Below are positions 45,432 through 54,534 of a stretch of DNA of 64,000 nucleotides, piece by piece. The position numbers were made by a program, and so were the translations under genes. Source of the stretch: Pseudomonadota bacterium (GTDB lineage: Bacteria > Pseudomonadota > Gammaproteobacteria > Steroidobacterales > Steroidobacteraceae); the NCBI GenBank assembly GCA_018241445.1, contig JAFEDT010000011.1, positions 248,001 through 312,000 of the forward strand, in the 5' to 3' direction. The notes beneath the pieces were generated by a model. The model saw nothing but the letters and a program-made list of their open reading frames with translations, ran no database searches and had not been told where the DNA came from. Each line of letters begins with the position of its first letter. The first letter of the stretch is position 1.

Positions 45432-46919
45432 GTGACGTCACTGCGCCGCAGTATGGCGAAGGGCGTGGCCTGGATGGTCCTGTTCAAGGCCCTCGATCGC
45501 GGCCTGGGGCTGGTCAGCACGCTGATCCTGGCGCGCATCCTGGTGCCGAAGGACTTCGGCCTGGTGGCGATGGCCACTTCGCTCATTGCACTGCTGGAGT
45601 TGTTCACCGCTTTCGGCCTGGACACGGTCCTGATCCAGCGCGCCAGCGCCACCCGCTCGCACTACAACACTGCCTGGACGCTCAACATCCTCGCCGGTAC
45701 CGGCATCGCAACGCTGATGCTGCTGTCCGCCTGGCCCGCCAGTGTCTTCTACCACGAGCCACGGGTGATCCCGGTCATCTGCACACTCGCCGCAGGCGCC
45801 TTCCTGCAAGGGTTCGAAAACGTCGGCGTGGTGGACTTCCGCAAGCAGATGCGCTTCGACCTGGAATTCCGCTACCTGCTGGCCAGGCGCATCATCATGT
45901 TCGTGATCACCATCCCGCTGGCGCTGTGGCTGCGCAACTACTGGGCGCTGGTGGCGGGCATCGTCGGTGGCCGTTGCGCGGGCCTGGTGCTGAGTTTCCT
46001 GCTGCAGCCCTACCGCCCGCGCCTGTCGCTCGCCGCCGCGGCCGACCTGCTGAACTTCTCCAAGTGGCTGGTGGTGCAAAACCTGCTGAGCTTCCTCAAG
46101 ACGCGCTCCTCGGACTTCATCGTGGGCCGTTTCGCCGGCCCGCACGCACTCGGAATATTCAGCGTGTCCTTCGAGGTCTCCAACATGCCCAGCACCGAGC
46201 TGGTTGCGCCCATCAACCGCGCCCTGCTGCCGGCCTATTCGAAGCTGGCCGGCGATCCCGCGGCGCTGCGTGCCGAGTACCTGTCGGTCATGTCGGTGAT
46301 CGCGCTGCTGGTGGTGCCGGTGGTCGCAGGGTTCGCTGTGGCAGCGCCGTTCCTGGTGTTGCTGGCGCTGGGCGGCAAGTGGCTGGATGCGACGCCGGTG
46401 CTGCAGATCCTGGCCTTCTACGGAATTACCAACGTCATGGTCAGCAACTCCTACGCGGCCTTCCTGGCGCTCGGCAAGCCCCAGACCTTCGCGCGCATCG
46501 ACATGCTGCACGTCGCGGTGCTGGTGCCGACACTGATTGCGCTGACTTCGCTGCACGCCGACATCGGTGCTGCCTGGGCTTACGTGCTGGCGGCGGTGCT
46601 GACCCTGCCACTGACTCTGTACTTCATCACGCGCTTTCTGGGACTGCGTTACCGTGACTTTCTGAGGCAGCTGTGGCGCCCGCTGGTCGCGGCGGCGATC
46701 ATGTACCTGGTGGTGCGCGCGCTGGGTCCGGCGTCCCCGACGCGAGTCCTGGGTGTCGGGGAGGCGGCCCTGTCGCTGGGTCAGTGCGTGGCCATGGGGG
46801 CAGTGGTCTATTCGCTGGCGATCCTGGTGCTGTGGACCGCGGCCGGCCGGCCGCTGGGCGCGGAAACCCTGGTGCTGGGGCAGGTCCGTGAGCGGTGGCA
46901 CAAGCTGCGCACCGCCTGA
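45432..46919 (+). CDS. Polysaccharide flippase (Wzx-like)
   Basis: About 495 residues with some 12-14 membrane helices, of the oligosaccharide flippase family (MOP superfamily). The N-terminus KGVAWMVLFKALDRGLGLVS with LILARILVPKDFGLVAMATS is characteristic. It would move undecaprenyl-linked repeat units across the inner membrane. Start taken as GTG 45432; ATG 45453 is the alternative, and neither has a ribosome site. It is the first gene of a six-gene plus-strand run. Confidence 0.9.
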   Translation: MTSLRRSMAKGVAWMVLFKALDRGLGLVSTLILARILVPKDFGLVAMATSLIALLELFTAFGLDTVLIQRASATRSHYNTAWTLNILAGTGIATLMLLSAWPASVFYHEPRVIPVICTLAAGAFLQGFENVGVVDFRKQMRFDLEFRYLLARRIIMFVITIPLALWLRNYWALVAGIVGGRCAGLVLSFLLQPYRPRLSLAAAADLLNFSKWLVVQNLLSFLKTRSSDFIVGRFAGPHALGIFSVSFEVSNMPSTELVAPINRALLPAYSKLAGDPAALRAEYLSVMSVIALLVVPVVAGFAVAAPFLVLLALGGKWLDATPVLQILAFYGITNVMVSNSYAAFLALGKPQTFARIDMLHVAVLVPTLIALTSLHADIGAAWAYVLAAVLTLPLTLYFITRFLGLRYRDFLRQLWRPLVAAAIMYLVVRALGPASPTRVLGVGEAALSLGQCVAMGAVVYSLAILVLWTAAGRPLGAETLVLGQVRERWHKLRTA

Positions 46920-46930
46920 TAGGAGAACAA

Positions 46931-47965
46931 GTGAAGGCGTTTGTCACAGGCGTCAACGGCTATATTGGCGCGGTTCTGGCCCCGTACCTGATGGAGCGTG
47001 GCATCCAGGTGCGCGGTCTGGACACCGGCTACTACCGTGACGGCTGGCTGTACAGCGACAACCGGCACCTGGCCGTGTCGCCGGAGACCCTCAACAAGGA
47101 CCTGCGCCAGGTCAGTGCCGCGGACGTGGCTGGTTGCGATGCGATGGTGCACCTGGCAGAGCTGTCCAACGACCCGCTGGGAGAGAATAACCCCGAGGTC
47201 ACCCACAAGATAAACCACGGTGGCTCGGTGACCCTGGCAGAGGTGGCGCGCACGGCTGGCATCCGGCGCTTCGTCTACACCTCTTCCTGCAGCATCTACG
47301 GTGCCGGCAGCGGCGACTTCCTCGACGAGTCGGCGACTCCCAATCCGCAAACCGCCTACGCGCGCTGCAAGGTCCTGGTCGAGCGCGACGTCGGCGCCAT
47401 GGCGGGTGCGGACTTCTGCCCGGTGTTCCTGCGCAATGCCACCGCATACGGTCCGTCGCCGCGCATGCGATTCGATATCGTGATCAACGACCTGTGTGCG
47501 CTCGCCTGGACGACGCGGCGCATCGCCATGACCAGCGACGGCAGCCCCTGGCGGCCGGTGGTCCACATCGACGACATATGCGAGGCGATCTACCGCTGCC
47601 TGCTGGCGCCCGAGCCCGCCATCCGTGGCCGGATCTTCAATGTCGGGCGCAACGAGGACAACTTCCGCGTGCGCGAGATAGCGCAGATCGTGGCCGGGGA
47701 GTTCCCCGGCTGCGAGGTGAGTGTCGGTCCTCCCGCGGGCGACACGCGCAGTTACCGCGTCAACTTCGATCGCATCCATCGCGAGCTGCCGGGCTTCACC
47801 TGCCACTTCACCGCGCACGACGGTGTGCGACAGCTGCGGCAGCTGTTCGAGCGGTTGCAGATGCCGGCGGATGTCTACCGCTTCAGGGCCTTCACGCGCC
47901 TGAAGCAATTGAAGTACCTGCAGGAGACGCGGCAGCTCGACCCGGAATTCTTCTGGAGCGTGTGA
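46931..47965 (+). CDS. NAD-dependent epimerase/dehydratase
   Basis: A 344-residue extended SDR acting on a nucleotide sugar. GVNGYIGAVL is the NAD-binding loop, and YTSSCSIYGAG and the Tyr-Lys pair in TAYARCK form the active site; RNEDNFRVREIAQIVAGEFP is typical of the C-terminal substrate domain. GTG start with AGGAGA 6 bases before it. Exact reaction (epimerase, dehydratase or reductase) cannot be told. Confidence 0.88.
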   Translation: MKAFVTGVNGYIGAVLAPYLMERGIQVRGLDTGYYRDGWLYSDNRHLAVSPETLNKDLRQVSAADVAGCDAMVHLAELSNDPLGENNPEVTHKINHGGSVTLAEVARTAGIRRFVYTSSCSIYGAGSGDFLDESATPNPQTAYARCKVLVERDVGAMAGADFCPVFLRNATAYGPSPRMRFDIVINDLCALAWTTRRIAMTSDGSPWRPVVHIDDICEAIYRCLLAPEPAIRGRIFNVGRNEDNFRVREIAQIVAGEFPGCEVSVGPPAGDTRSYRVNFDRIHRELPGFTCHFTAHDGVRQLRQLFERLQMPADVYRFRAFTRLKQLKYLQETRQLDPEFFWSV

Positions 47966-48535
47966 ATGCAGTTCCGCGACACGCCGTTGGCTGGCGCTCT
48001 GCTGGTGGAGCTGACGCCACACAGCGATGCGCGCGGCTTTTTTGCCCGTACCTGGTGTGCGCGCGAGTTTGCCGGGCGCGGGCTGCCGGGGCAGCTGGTG
48101 CAGTCCAGCCTGTCGCACAACCGCCGCCGCGGTACGGTGCGTGGCATGCACCTGCAGCTGCCGCCGTCGCAGGAGGCCAAGCTGATTACGTGCGTGCAGG
48201 GCGCCATCCTCGACGTCATCGTCGACCTGCGCCCGCAGTCGCCGACCTTCCTGCGGCATTTCGCGGTGCAGCTGGACGCCGCCACATGTACGTCATTGTT
48301 CGTGCCGCCGCTGATGGCGCACGGCTTCCAGACGCTGGTGGATGACAGCCGGGTGCAGTACCAGATGAGCGACTACCATGCTCCGCAGCTGGCGTGTGGC
48401 TGGCGCTGGAACGATCCGGCCTTCGCGATCCGCTGGCCGCTCACGGATGCCGTCGTGATCCTGCCGCGCGACGCGACCTACGCGGACTTCGACGAGGCGG
48501 CCTGGCGGCAGCGGCTGGCGGGTGCCGGGGCATGA
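47966..48535 (+). CDS. dTDP-4-dehydrorhamnose 3,5-epimerase-like protein
   Basis: A 189-residue cupin epimerase of the RfbC family. Catalytic His is in RRGTVRGMHLQLP, with FVPPLMAHGFQTL and RVQYQMSDYHAP (active Tyr region) following. It epimerises C3 and/or C5 of a 4-keto sugar; with the C-methyltransferase and SDR it points to a modified deoxysugar. The preceding stop abuts its ATG and it overlaps the next gene by 4 bases. Confidence 0.9.
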   Translation: MQFRDTPLAGALLVELTPHSDARGFFARTWCAREFAGRGLPGQLVQSSLSHNRRRGTVRGMHLQLPPSQEAKLITCVQGAILDVIVDLRPQSPTFLRHFAVQLDAATCTSLFVPPLMAHGFQTLVDDSRVQYQMSDYHAPQLACGWRWNDPAFAIRWPLTDAVVILPRDATYADFDEAAWRQRLAGAGA

Positions 48536-49887
48536 ACGCCACACCCGCGAGCGGCATCCTGGCCGACGCCCGTGCCGCCACGGGCGGCGCGGCCGAGGTG
48601 GAATTCGCGTGGCAGCTGATGCAGGAGCTGTATCCCATCTGCCGCAGCATCACCGGCGAGGGCGTGCGCGCGACGCTGGCTGCGATCGCACGCCACATTC
48701 CGTTGCGGCTCACCGAGGTGCCTTCCGGGACAGCGGTGTTTGACTGGGAGGTTCCGCGCGAGTGGAACATCCGCACTGCCTGGATCCGCGACCCGTCCGG
48801 GCGCACGGTGGTGGACCTGCGCAATCACAACCTGCACGTGGTGAGCTACAGCACCCCGGTGCGCACACGGCTTTCGCTGGAACAACTGCAGCCGCACCTG
48901 CACTCTCTGCCGCAACATCCGGACTGGATTCCCTACCGCACCAGCTATTACCGCGAGGACTGGGGCTTCTGCCTGGCGGATCGTCAGCGCCAGGCCCTGC
49001 CACCCGGAGAGTACGAGGTGTGCATAGACAGTACGCTCGCCCCGGGCAACCTGACCTACGGGGAGTGCGTGATTCCCGGTGCGGTTGCCGATGAGTTCCT
49101 GGTATTCACTCATGTTTGTCACCCATCGCTGTGCAACGACAACCTGACCGGACTGGCACTGGCGACGCTGCTGGCGCGGCAGCTGCGGGCCGGGCGGCCG
49201 CACCTGAGCTGGCGTTTCGTGTTTGCCCCCGGAACGATCGGCTCGATCGCATGGCTTGCGCGCAACGAGGCGCACCTTTCGCGGGTGCGCCACGGGCTGG
49301 TGCTGGGTCTGTTGGGGGACCCGGGCCCACTCACCTACAAGCGCAGCCGGCGGGGTGCAACTGAGATCGATCGGATTGGTGCGCTGGTGCTCGGCCGGCT
49401 CGACCCGCGCGCCCGCTGCGTCGATTTCTCACCCTACGGCTACGACGAGCGGCAGCTGTGCTCGCCCGGTTTTGATTTGCCGGTGGGACGGCTGACCCGC
49501 ACCCCGAACGGGGAATACCCGGAGTACCACAGCAGTGCGGATGATTTTTCGCTCATCGACCGCGGCGCGTTCCGGCAGTCGCTGCGCGCCTGCGCTACCG
49601 TGCTGGCGGTTGCTGACCGCAATGCCGTGTACCGCAACCTCAATCCGAAGTGCGAGCCGCAACTCGGCCGCCGCGGGCTGTATCGCAGTGTCGGCGGCAC
49701 CCAGCCGGCGGGGTTCGAGCACGCATTGCTGTGGGTCCTCAACCAGTCTGACGGCCGGCACTCCCTGCTCGACATCGCCGAGCGCTCGGGATTGGAATTC
49801 GATATCCTTGTCGCCGCAGCGGACGCGCTGCTGGGGGTCGGCCTGCTCGAGGCGTGCGCGCCGACGGCGGGCGGAGATGAGCCATGA
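48532..49887 (+). CDS. DUF4910-type aminopeptidase-like protein
   Basis: A 451-residue protein of the DUF4910/DUF2172 type often found in O-antigen and capsule clusters. MQELYPICRSITGEGVRATL, the metal-site candidate THVCHPSLCNDNLTGLALAT, and TPNGEYPEYHSSADDFSLID fit a zinc M28-like peptidase fold; the C-terminal 80 residues look like a winged-helix domain (LLDIAERSGLEFDILVAAAD). Function in glycan loci is unknown. It is embedded by 4-base overlaps between the epimerase and cytidylyltransferase. Confidence 0.83.
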   Translation: MNATPASGILADARAATGGAAEVEFAWQLMQELYPICRSITGEGVRATLAAIARHIPLRLTEVPSGTAVFDWEVPREWNIRTAWIRDPSGRTVVDLRNHNLHVVSYSTPVRTRLSLEQLQPHLHSLPQHPDWIPYRTSYYREDWGFCLADRQRQALPPGEYEVCIDSTLAPGNLTYGECVIPGAVADEFLVFTHVCHPSLCNDNLTGLALATLLARQLRAGRPHLSWRFVFAPGTIGSIAWLARNEAHLSRVRHGLVLGLLGDPGPLTYKRSRRGATEIDRIGALVLGRLDPRARCVDFSPYGYDERQLCSPGFDLPVGRLTRTPNGEYPEYHSSADDFSLIDRGAFRQSLRACATVLAVADRNAVYRNLNPKCEPQLGRRGLYRSVGGTQPAGFEHALLWVLNQSDGRHSLLDIAERSGLEFDILVAAADALLGVGLLEACAPTAGGDEP

Positions 49888-50660
49888 AGGTTGTTTTGTT
49901 CTGTGGCGGGCTGGGCACGCGCCTGCGGGAGCAGTCGGATACCATCCCCAAGGCGCTGGTGCCGGTCGGCTACCGGCCGATCATCTGGCACCTGATGCGT
50001 TACTACGCGCATTTCGGCCACCGGGAGTTCATTCTCTGCCTCGGATACCGCGGTGACCTGATCCGCGAGTATTTCCTCAACTACAACGAGGCAATGACCA
50101 ACGACTTCGTGCTGTCGCAAGGTGCGCGCAAGGTCGACCTGCTGTCGCGCGACCTGGATGACTGGAAGATCACATTCGCCGAGACCGGGCTGCACAGCAG
50201 CATCGCGCAGCGGCTGCTGCGGGTGCGCAAGTACCTGGAAGGGGAAAGCGAGTTCCTCGCCAACTATGCCGACGGGCTTTCCGATCTGCCCCTCGACAGG
50301 ATGATCGAGGACTTTCGCGCCCGCGGCGTGGTGGCAAGCTTTGCCACCGTGACCTCGCCGCTGTCCTTCCACACCGTTGCCGCTGACGGCGACGGGGTCG
50401 TGACGGGTATTGGCACCGCGCGGGACAGCAAGCTGCGCATCGACGGCGGATTCTTCATCTTCCGCAAGGAGATCTTCGACTATCTCAGCGCGAGCGAGCA
50501 GCTGGTCGAACAGACCTTTGAGCACCTGATTGCCAGGCGCGCCCTGGCCGCCTGGCCGCACGATGGCTTCTGGCAGTCGATGGAGACCCTGAAGGACAAG
50601 ATCAACTTCGACCGCATGGAGGCGCAGGGCAACTGCCCGTGGATGGTGTGGAAGAAGTAA
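49884..50660 (+). CDS. Glucose-1-phosphate cytidylyltransferase-like protein (copy 1)
   Basis: A 258-residue nucleotidyltransferase of the RfbF group. LFCGGLGTRLREQSDTIPKA is the nucleotide-binding signature; FILCLGYRGDLIREYF and HDGFWQSMETLKDK are typical. It would make a CDP-sugar. A clear paralogue lies 855 bases downstream (51516). No CDP-glucose 4,6-dehydratase is obvious nearby except possibly the SDR at 46931. Confidence 0.88.
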   Translation: MKVVLFCGGLGTRLREQSDTIPKALVPVGYRPIIWHLMRYYAHFGHREFILCLGYRGDLIREYFLNYNEAMTNDFVLSQGARKVDLLSRDLDDWKITFAETGLHSSIAQRLLRVRKYLEGESEFLANYADGLSDLPLDRMIEDFRARGVVASFATVTSPLSFHTVAADGDGVVTGIGTARDSKLRIDGGFFIFRKEIFDYLSASEQLVEQTFEHLIARRALAAWPHDGFWQSMETLKDKINFDRMEAQGNCPWMVWKK

Positions 50661-50703
50661 GCCCCCCATCAGGTGAGGGCGGCCCTGCACGCAGAAGCGC
50701 CGA

Positions 50704-51366
50704 TCAGCTGGCCTTCCACACGCCCTTGGAGATGTGGAAGGCTTCCGCGTAACCGGAGGGCGCGCGACACTCCATGCCGCGCAGACGCAGCAACGCGCGG
50801 AAGGTGCGCTCCTCGAACCAGGGTTTGTCGCGCTGCGACGCGAAGCAGGTGCGCAGCGTTTCGATCTTGGCCGTGACGGTAGCTGCGGTAAGCGGCACGA
50901 ACCAGTTGGGGCGCCCCAGGTCGCCGTCGTACTTCGGGACCTCGTACTCGAGGATCAGGTGATCGCGGAATGTCTGGCGCGTGAGCTCGGACAGGCAGCG
51001 ATGATCCTGGTGCGCGTCACCGTGCCAGTGGGTGAGGATGAGGCTGGGCGAAAGTCGCCGGGCCAGATCCCGCAACCGCCGCCGCAGCTGCGCACCCGCG
51101 TACGGCAACTCGCCATCGACGAACTTGTGCGCCTCGAAGCTGAACCTCGCGGCACCCGCGAGCAACGCCCGCGCCGCACGGCGCGACTCCGTGGCGCGCG
51201 CCGCCGGCGCCACCGCAACGAACCAGTGCACCGCGGGGGGGCTACGGCCGGCGCACAGCTGGCGCAGCAGTCCGCCGCAGCCGATTTCGATGTCGTCGCA
51301 GTGCGCGCCGATGCACAGTACGTCCGGGGTACCGCCGTCGCCCCTCAGGAGTTGCCATTGCTGCAT
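50704..51366 (-). CDS. PIG-L family deacetylase
   Basis: A 220-residue LmbE/PIG-L zinc deacetylase. The metal motif GAHCDDIEIGCGG is near residue 20 and the second metal region is LTHWHGDAHQDHR. Such enzymes remove N-acetyl groups from sugars or sugar conjugates. It is the only minus-strand gene between two plus-strand runs and faces the start of the last operon. Confidence 0.9.
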   Translation of the reverse strand: MQQWQLLRGDGGTPDVLCIGAHCDDIEIGCGGLLRQLCAGRSPPAVHWFVAVAPAARATESRRAARALLAGAARFSFEAHKFVDGELPYAGAQLRRRLRDLARRLSPSLILTHWHGDAHQDHRCLSELTRQTFRDHLILEYEVPKYDGDLGRPNWFVPLTAATVTAKIETLRTCFASQRDKPWFEERTFRALLRLRGMECRAPSGYAEAFHISKGVWKAS

Positions 51367-51456
51367 GTTTGTCCCCCACCGCAGGCCTGGATTAGCGTGA
51401 TCCGCTCGGCATAACAGCGGGGCAGCCCACGCTAATATCGTATCAGTTTCGCAGAT

Positions 51457-51462
51457 TTGACG
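51457..51462 (+). promoter_or_regulatory. Possible -35 element before the final operon
   Basis: TTGACG, one base off the -35 consensus, 54 bases before the ATG at 51516. At 17-18 bases spacing the -10 is poor (GAGACT), so this is a weak call. The leader contains a GAGGGG ribosome site. Confidence 0.25.
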
Positions 51463-51515
51463 GCTGCCGACCCCAAACGCGAGACTAACGGGCAGAATAC
51501 GAGGGGAAATTTCAG

Positions 51516-52280
51516 ATGAAAGTGGTGCTGTTTTGCGGCGGCCAGGGCACGCGTTTGCGCGACCAGTCCGCCGTACTGCCCAAGCCGCTCATCACGATAG
51601 GTGACCGTCCGATTCTGTGGCATCTGATGCGCTATTACGCCCACTTCGGCCACACTGAGTTCATCTTGTGCCTTGGCTACCAGGGCAGGCAGATCAGCGA
51701 CTATTTTCTGCGTTATGACGAGTGCCGGTTCAACGATTTCACGCTCGACGGCGGGCGCCGCGATCTGCATTCGACGGACGTAAGCGGCTGGAATATCCAC
51801 TGCCTCGACACGGGGCTGAATTCCAACATTGGCCAGCGCCTGCTGCGTGTACGGGAACTGCTCGAGGATCAACCCATGTTCCTCGCGAACTACGCCGACG
51901 GGCTCTCCGATGTGCCGCTTGACCGGGTCATCGAGCGCTTCGCAGGCGGCAATTCGGTAGCCACCTTCGCCGCGGTGCAGCGCCCGCGGCCGGTGCCGGC
52001 GATCCAGTGCGACACGGCGGGCTATGTGTCGTCGATCGCGGTGCCGCACGACTCACGGATCAACGGCGGATTCTTCGTGTTGCGCCCCGAGATCTTCGCT
52101 TACATCAACGAGGGCGAGGAACTGGTCGAGCAGCCGTTCGCGCGGCTGGTCAGCGAAGCGCGCCTGACAGCCTACCGGCACGATGGTTTCTGGCAGTCGA
52201 TGGACACCTTCGCCGACAAGATCATCTTCGATCGCATGGCTGCGCAGGGCAACTGCCCCTGGGCCGTATGGCGCGCGTGA
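51516..52280 (+). CDS. Glucose-1-phosphate cytidylyltransferase-like protein (copy 2)
   Basis: A 254-residue paralogue of the gene at 49884; roughly half or more of aligned residues are the same by eye (for example HLMRYYAHFGH, EFILCLGY, FLANYADGLSD, RHDGFWQSMDT). Signature LFCGGQGTRLRDQSAVLPKP. This copy has the canonical Gln in GGQGTRL where copy 1 has Leu. First gene of the nine-gene run, overlapping the aminotransferase gene by 13 bases. Confidence 0.88.
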   Translation: MKVVLFCGGQGTRLRDQSAVLPKPLITIGDRPILWHLMRYYAHFGHTEFILCLGYQGRQISDYFLRYDECRFNDFTLDGGRRDLHSTDVSGWNIHCLDTGLNSNIGQRLLRVRELLEDQPMFLANYADGLSDVPLDRVIERFAGGNSVATFAAVQRPRPVPAIQCDTAGYVSSIAVPHDSRINGGFFVLRPEIFAYINEGEELVEQPFARLVSEARLTAYRHDGFWQSMDTFADKIIFDRMAAQGNCPWAVWRA

Positions 52281-53611
52281 GCGTCCATCGCCCCCCGCTG
52301 GTTCGCTCGGTGGCCGCGAGCCTCGAGCTGGCGCGCCGTGCGCGCCACCTCATTCCGGGTGGCGCCCACACCTACGCCAAGGCCGACGATCAGTATCCCG
52401 AGGGCCTGCCGATCATGATCCGGCGCGGCGCGGGTTGTCGTGTCTGGGACGTTGACGGTAACGAGTTCATCGAGTTCGGCATGGGCCTGCGCACCGTAAC
52501 GCTCGGGCATGCATTTGAGCCGGTGACCAGCGCGGTGCGTGCTGCGCTGGAGCTGGGCACGAACTACAGCCGTCCGGCGCAGATCGAGGTCGAGTGCGCC
52601 GAGATGCTGCAGTGGCTGGTGCCCGGCGCGGAGATGGTCAAGTTCTGCAAGAACGGCTCCGACGCGCTCGATGGGGCGGTCAAGCTGGCCCGGGCCCACA
52701 CCGGCCGCGAACTGATCGCAATCTGCGCCGACCAGCCTTTTTTTTCTGTCAGCGACTGGTTCATCGGTACGACCGGCATGCCGGGCGGCATCCCGGGCTG
52801 GACCCGCGAGCACACCCTGAAGTTCCGCTACAACAATCTTGCCAGCCTCGCGGGGCTGTTCGAGCAGCACCCGCACGGGATTGCCTGCGTGGTGATGGAG
52901 GCGAGCAACAGCCAGGAGCCGGCGGCGGGCTTTCTGCAAGGTGTCGCAGAGCTGTGCCGCGACCAGGGCGCGGTGTTCGTGCTCGATGAAATGATTACCG
53001 GCTTCCGCTGGCACAAGAGTGGCGCCCAGCACGTTTATGGGGTGCGCCCGGATCTTTCGGCTTTCGGCAAGGCGATGGCCAACGGCTTCTCGGTTTCCGC
53101 GTTGACAGGCCGGCGTGAGCTGATGCAGCGCGGTGGTTCGGACAGTGACCGGGAGCGGGTTTTCCTGCTTTCGACCACGCACGGCGCGGAGGTGCATTCA
53201 CTCGCCGCGGCGCTGGCGACCATGCGGTTCTACGACACGCACGACGTCAGCGGAGTACTGCACGCGCGCGGACTGAGGCTGGCCGAGGGCATACGCGCCG
53301 CAGCCCGCGCCGCCGGCGTCGAGGGGCACTTCGAGGTGCTGGGCCGCCCCTGTAGCCTGGTGTACGCGACCCGTGACGCGCGCGGCGAGCCGAGCCAGGA
53401 TTTCCGTACGCTCTTTCTGCAGGAGACACTCGCGCGCGGCCTGATCGCGCCCTCACTGGTGGTGTCGTATTCGCATTCCGAAGCGGATATCGACGCGGCG
53501 GTGGAAATCATCGGCGAGGCGCTGGCAGTTTACCGGGTTGCGCTGGTCCAGGGTGTACGGCCGCTGCTGCGCGGGCGTGCCGTCAAGCCGGTAATGCGAC
53601 CGTACGCATGA
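52268..53611 (+). CDS. Class III aminotransferase (glutamate-1-semialdehyde aminomutase-like)
   Basis: A 447-residue fold-I PLP enzyme. IPGGAHTYAKADDQYPEGLP is a GSA-type N-terminus, CKNGSDALDGAVKLARAHTG binds PLP phosphate, LDEMITGFRWHKSGAQHVYG holds the PLP Asp, and Lys268 in LSAFGKAMANG is the Schiff base. GSA-type enzymes act on aldehydes or keto sugars. In this operon, likely substrates are a CDP-linked sugar or an aldehyde from the LuxC-like enzyme; neither is shown. ATG 52268 is used; GTG 52277 is possible. Confidence 0.87.
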   Translation: MARVSVHRPPLVRSVAASLELARRARHLIPGGAHTYAKADDQYPEGLPIMIRRGAGCRVWDVDGNEFIEFGMGLRTVTLGHAFEPVTSAVRAALELGTNYSRPAQIEVECAEMLQWLVPGAEMVKFCKNGSDALDGAVKLARAHTGRELIAICADQPFFSVSDWFIGTTGMPGGIPGWTREHTLKFRYNNLASLAGLFEQHPHGIACVVMEASNSQEPAAGFLQGVAELCRDQGAVFVLDEMITGFRWHKSGAQHVYGVRPDLSAFGKAMANGFSVSALTGRRELMQRGGSDSDRERVFLLSTTHGAEVHSLAAALATMRFYDTHDVSGVLHARGLRLAEGIRAAARAAGVEGHFEVLGRPCSLVYATRDARGEPSQDFRTLFLQETLARGLIAPSLVVSYSHSEADIDAAVEIIGEALAVYRVALVQGVRPLLRGRAVKPVMRPYA

Positions 53612-54534
53612 GTGTCGTCCATTACCAATCCCACCTGGGCGATGGCGAGCGCAGGGCCCGGCTGTACGACGGCGACCTGTTCGTCTACCAGCCCACCGCG
53701 AGTTCACGAGCGTTGGTCGAGTTCGCGGCCGGGATGCTGCGCGAGGCATTCGCGCCGTTCGATCCGCAACTGGCACACCTCGAACTGCCGGTCGAGCGCT
53801 TTGCGCAGATTCTCGCGGCGCTCAAGCCGGCCTTCATCCACCATCCAGAATGCAAGCGGCTGTTGCCGGCGTTGCTCGGCGAGCTTGGCTGCGTCCTGGA
53901 GCAGACCTACTTCGACGTACCGCGGCTACGCAGCGTCACCAGTGGCGGCTACCTGACGACCGGCATCGCCTACGACTTCCACCCGCATCGCGACACATGG
54001 TACTCGGCGCCGTTCTGCCAGCTGAACTGGTGGTTGCCCGTGTATCCGCTGACTGCCGAGAATTCCATGGCGTTCCACCCACAGCACTGGTCGCGACCGT
54101 TGCGCAACTCCTCGGCGCAGTACAACTACCAGGAGTGGAGCCGGGTGTCGCGCTACCGGGCCGCCGAGCAGATCGGTAAGGACACCCGTCCCCAGCCGCG
54201 TGCCCTGGAGCCGGTGCGGACCGAACCCAGGATCCGCCTGCTGCCGCCCCCGGGCGGCATCGCGGTCTTTTCGGGTGCGCAACTGCATTCCACGGTTCCC
54301 AATACCTCGGGACGAACCCGCTTCAGTATCGACTTCCGCACCGTGAATCTCGGGGACGTGGCCGCCCAGCGTGGCGCCCCGAATATTGACTCCTATTGCA
54401 CCGGCACCGCCATGCAGGACTACCTGCGCTGCACCGACCTCAGGCAACTGCCACCAGAGGCTGCCGCCGCCTACGAGGCTGGGCCGCCGCAGCCGATCGT
54501 CGGGTTTTTGGCGGGAGAGTCCGATGGCTGCTGA
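53608..54534 (+). CDS. 2OG-Fe(II) oxygenase-like protein
   Basis: A 308-residue protein with a phytanoyl-CoA-dioxygenase-like facial triad: His127 and Asp129 in PHRDTWYSAP, His227 in GAQLHSTVPN, and the 2-oxoglutarate-binding Arg238 in RTRFSIDFR. The spacing fits a double-stranded beta-helix hydroxylase. NSMAFHPQHWSRP sits between. No family name is certain. It overlaps the aminotransferase stop by 4 bases and the SDR start by 11. Confidence 0.75.
   Translation: MSVVHYQSHLGDGERRARLYDGDLFVYQPTASSRALVEFAAGMLREAFAPFDPQLAHLELPVERFAQILAALKPAFIHHPECKRLLPALLGELGCVLEQTYFDVPRLRSVTSGGYLTTGIAYDFHPHRDTWYSAPFCQLNWWLPVYPLTAENSMAFHPQHWSRPLRNSSAQYNYQEWSRVSRYRAAEQIGKDTRPQPRALEPVRTEPRIRLLPPPGGIAVFSGAQLHSTVPNTSGRTRFSIDFRTVNLGDVAAQRGAPNIDSYCTGTAMQDYLRCTDLRQLPPEAAAAYEAGPPQPIVGFLAGESDGC

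Noticed and set aside
45187..45435. 82-residue plus-strand open frame in the divergent gap before the flippase
   Set aside because: No ribosome site, no motif, and it overlaps the flippase start in another frame.
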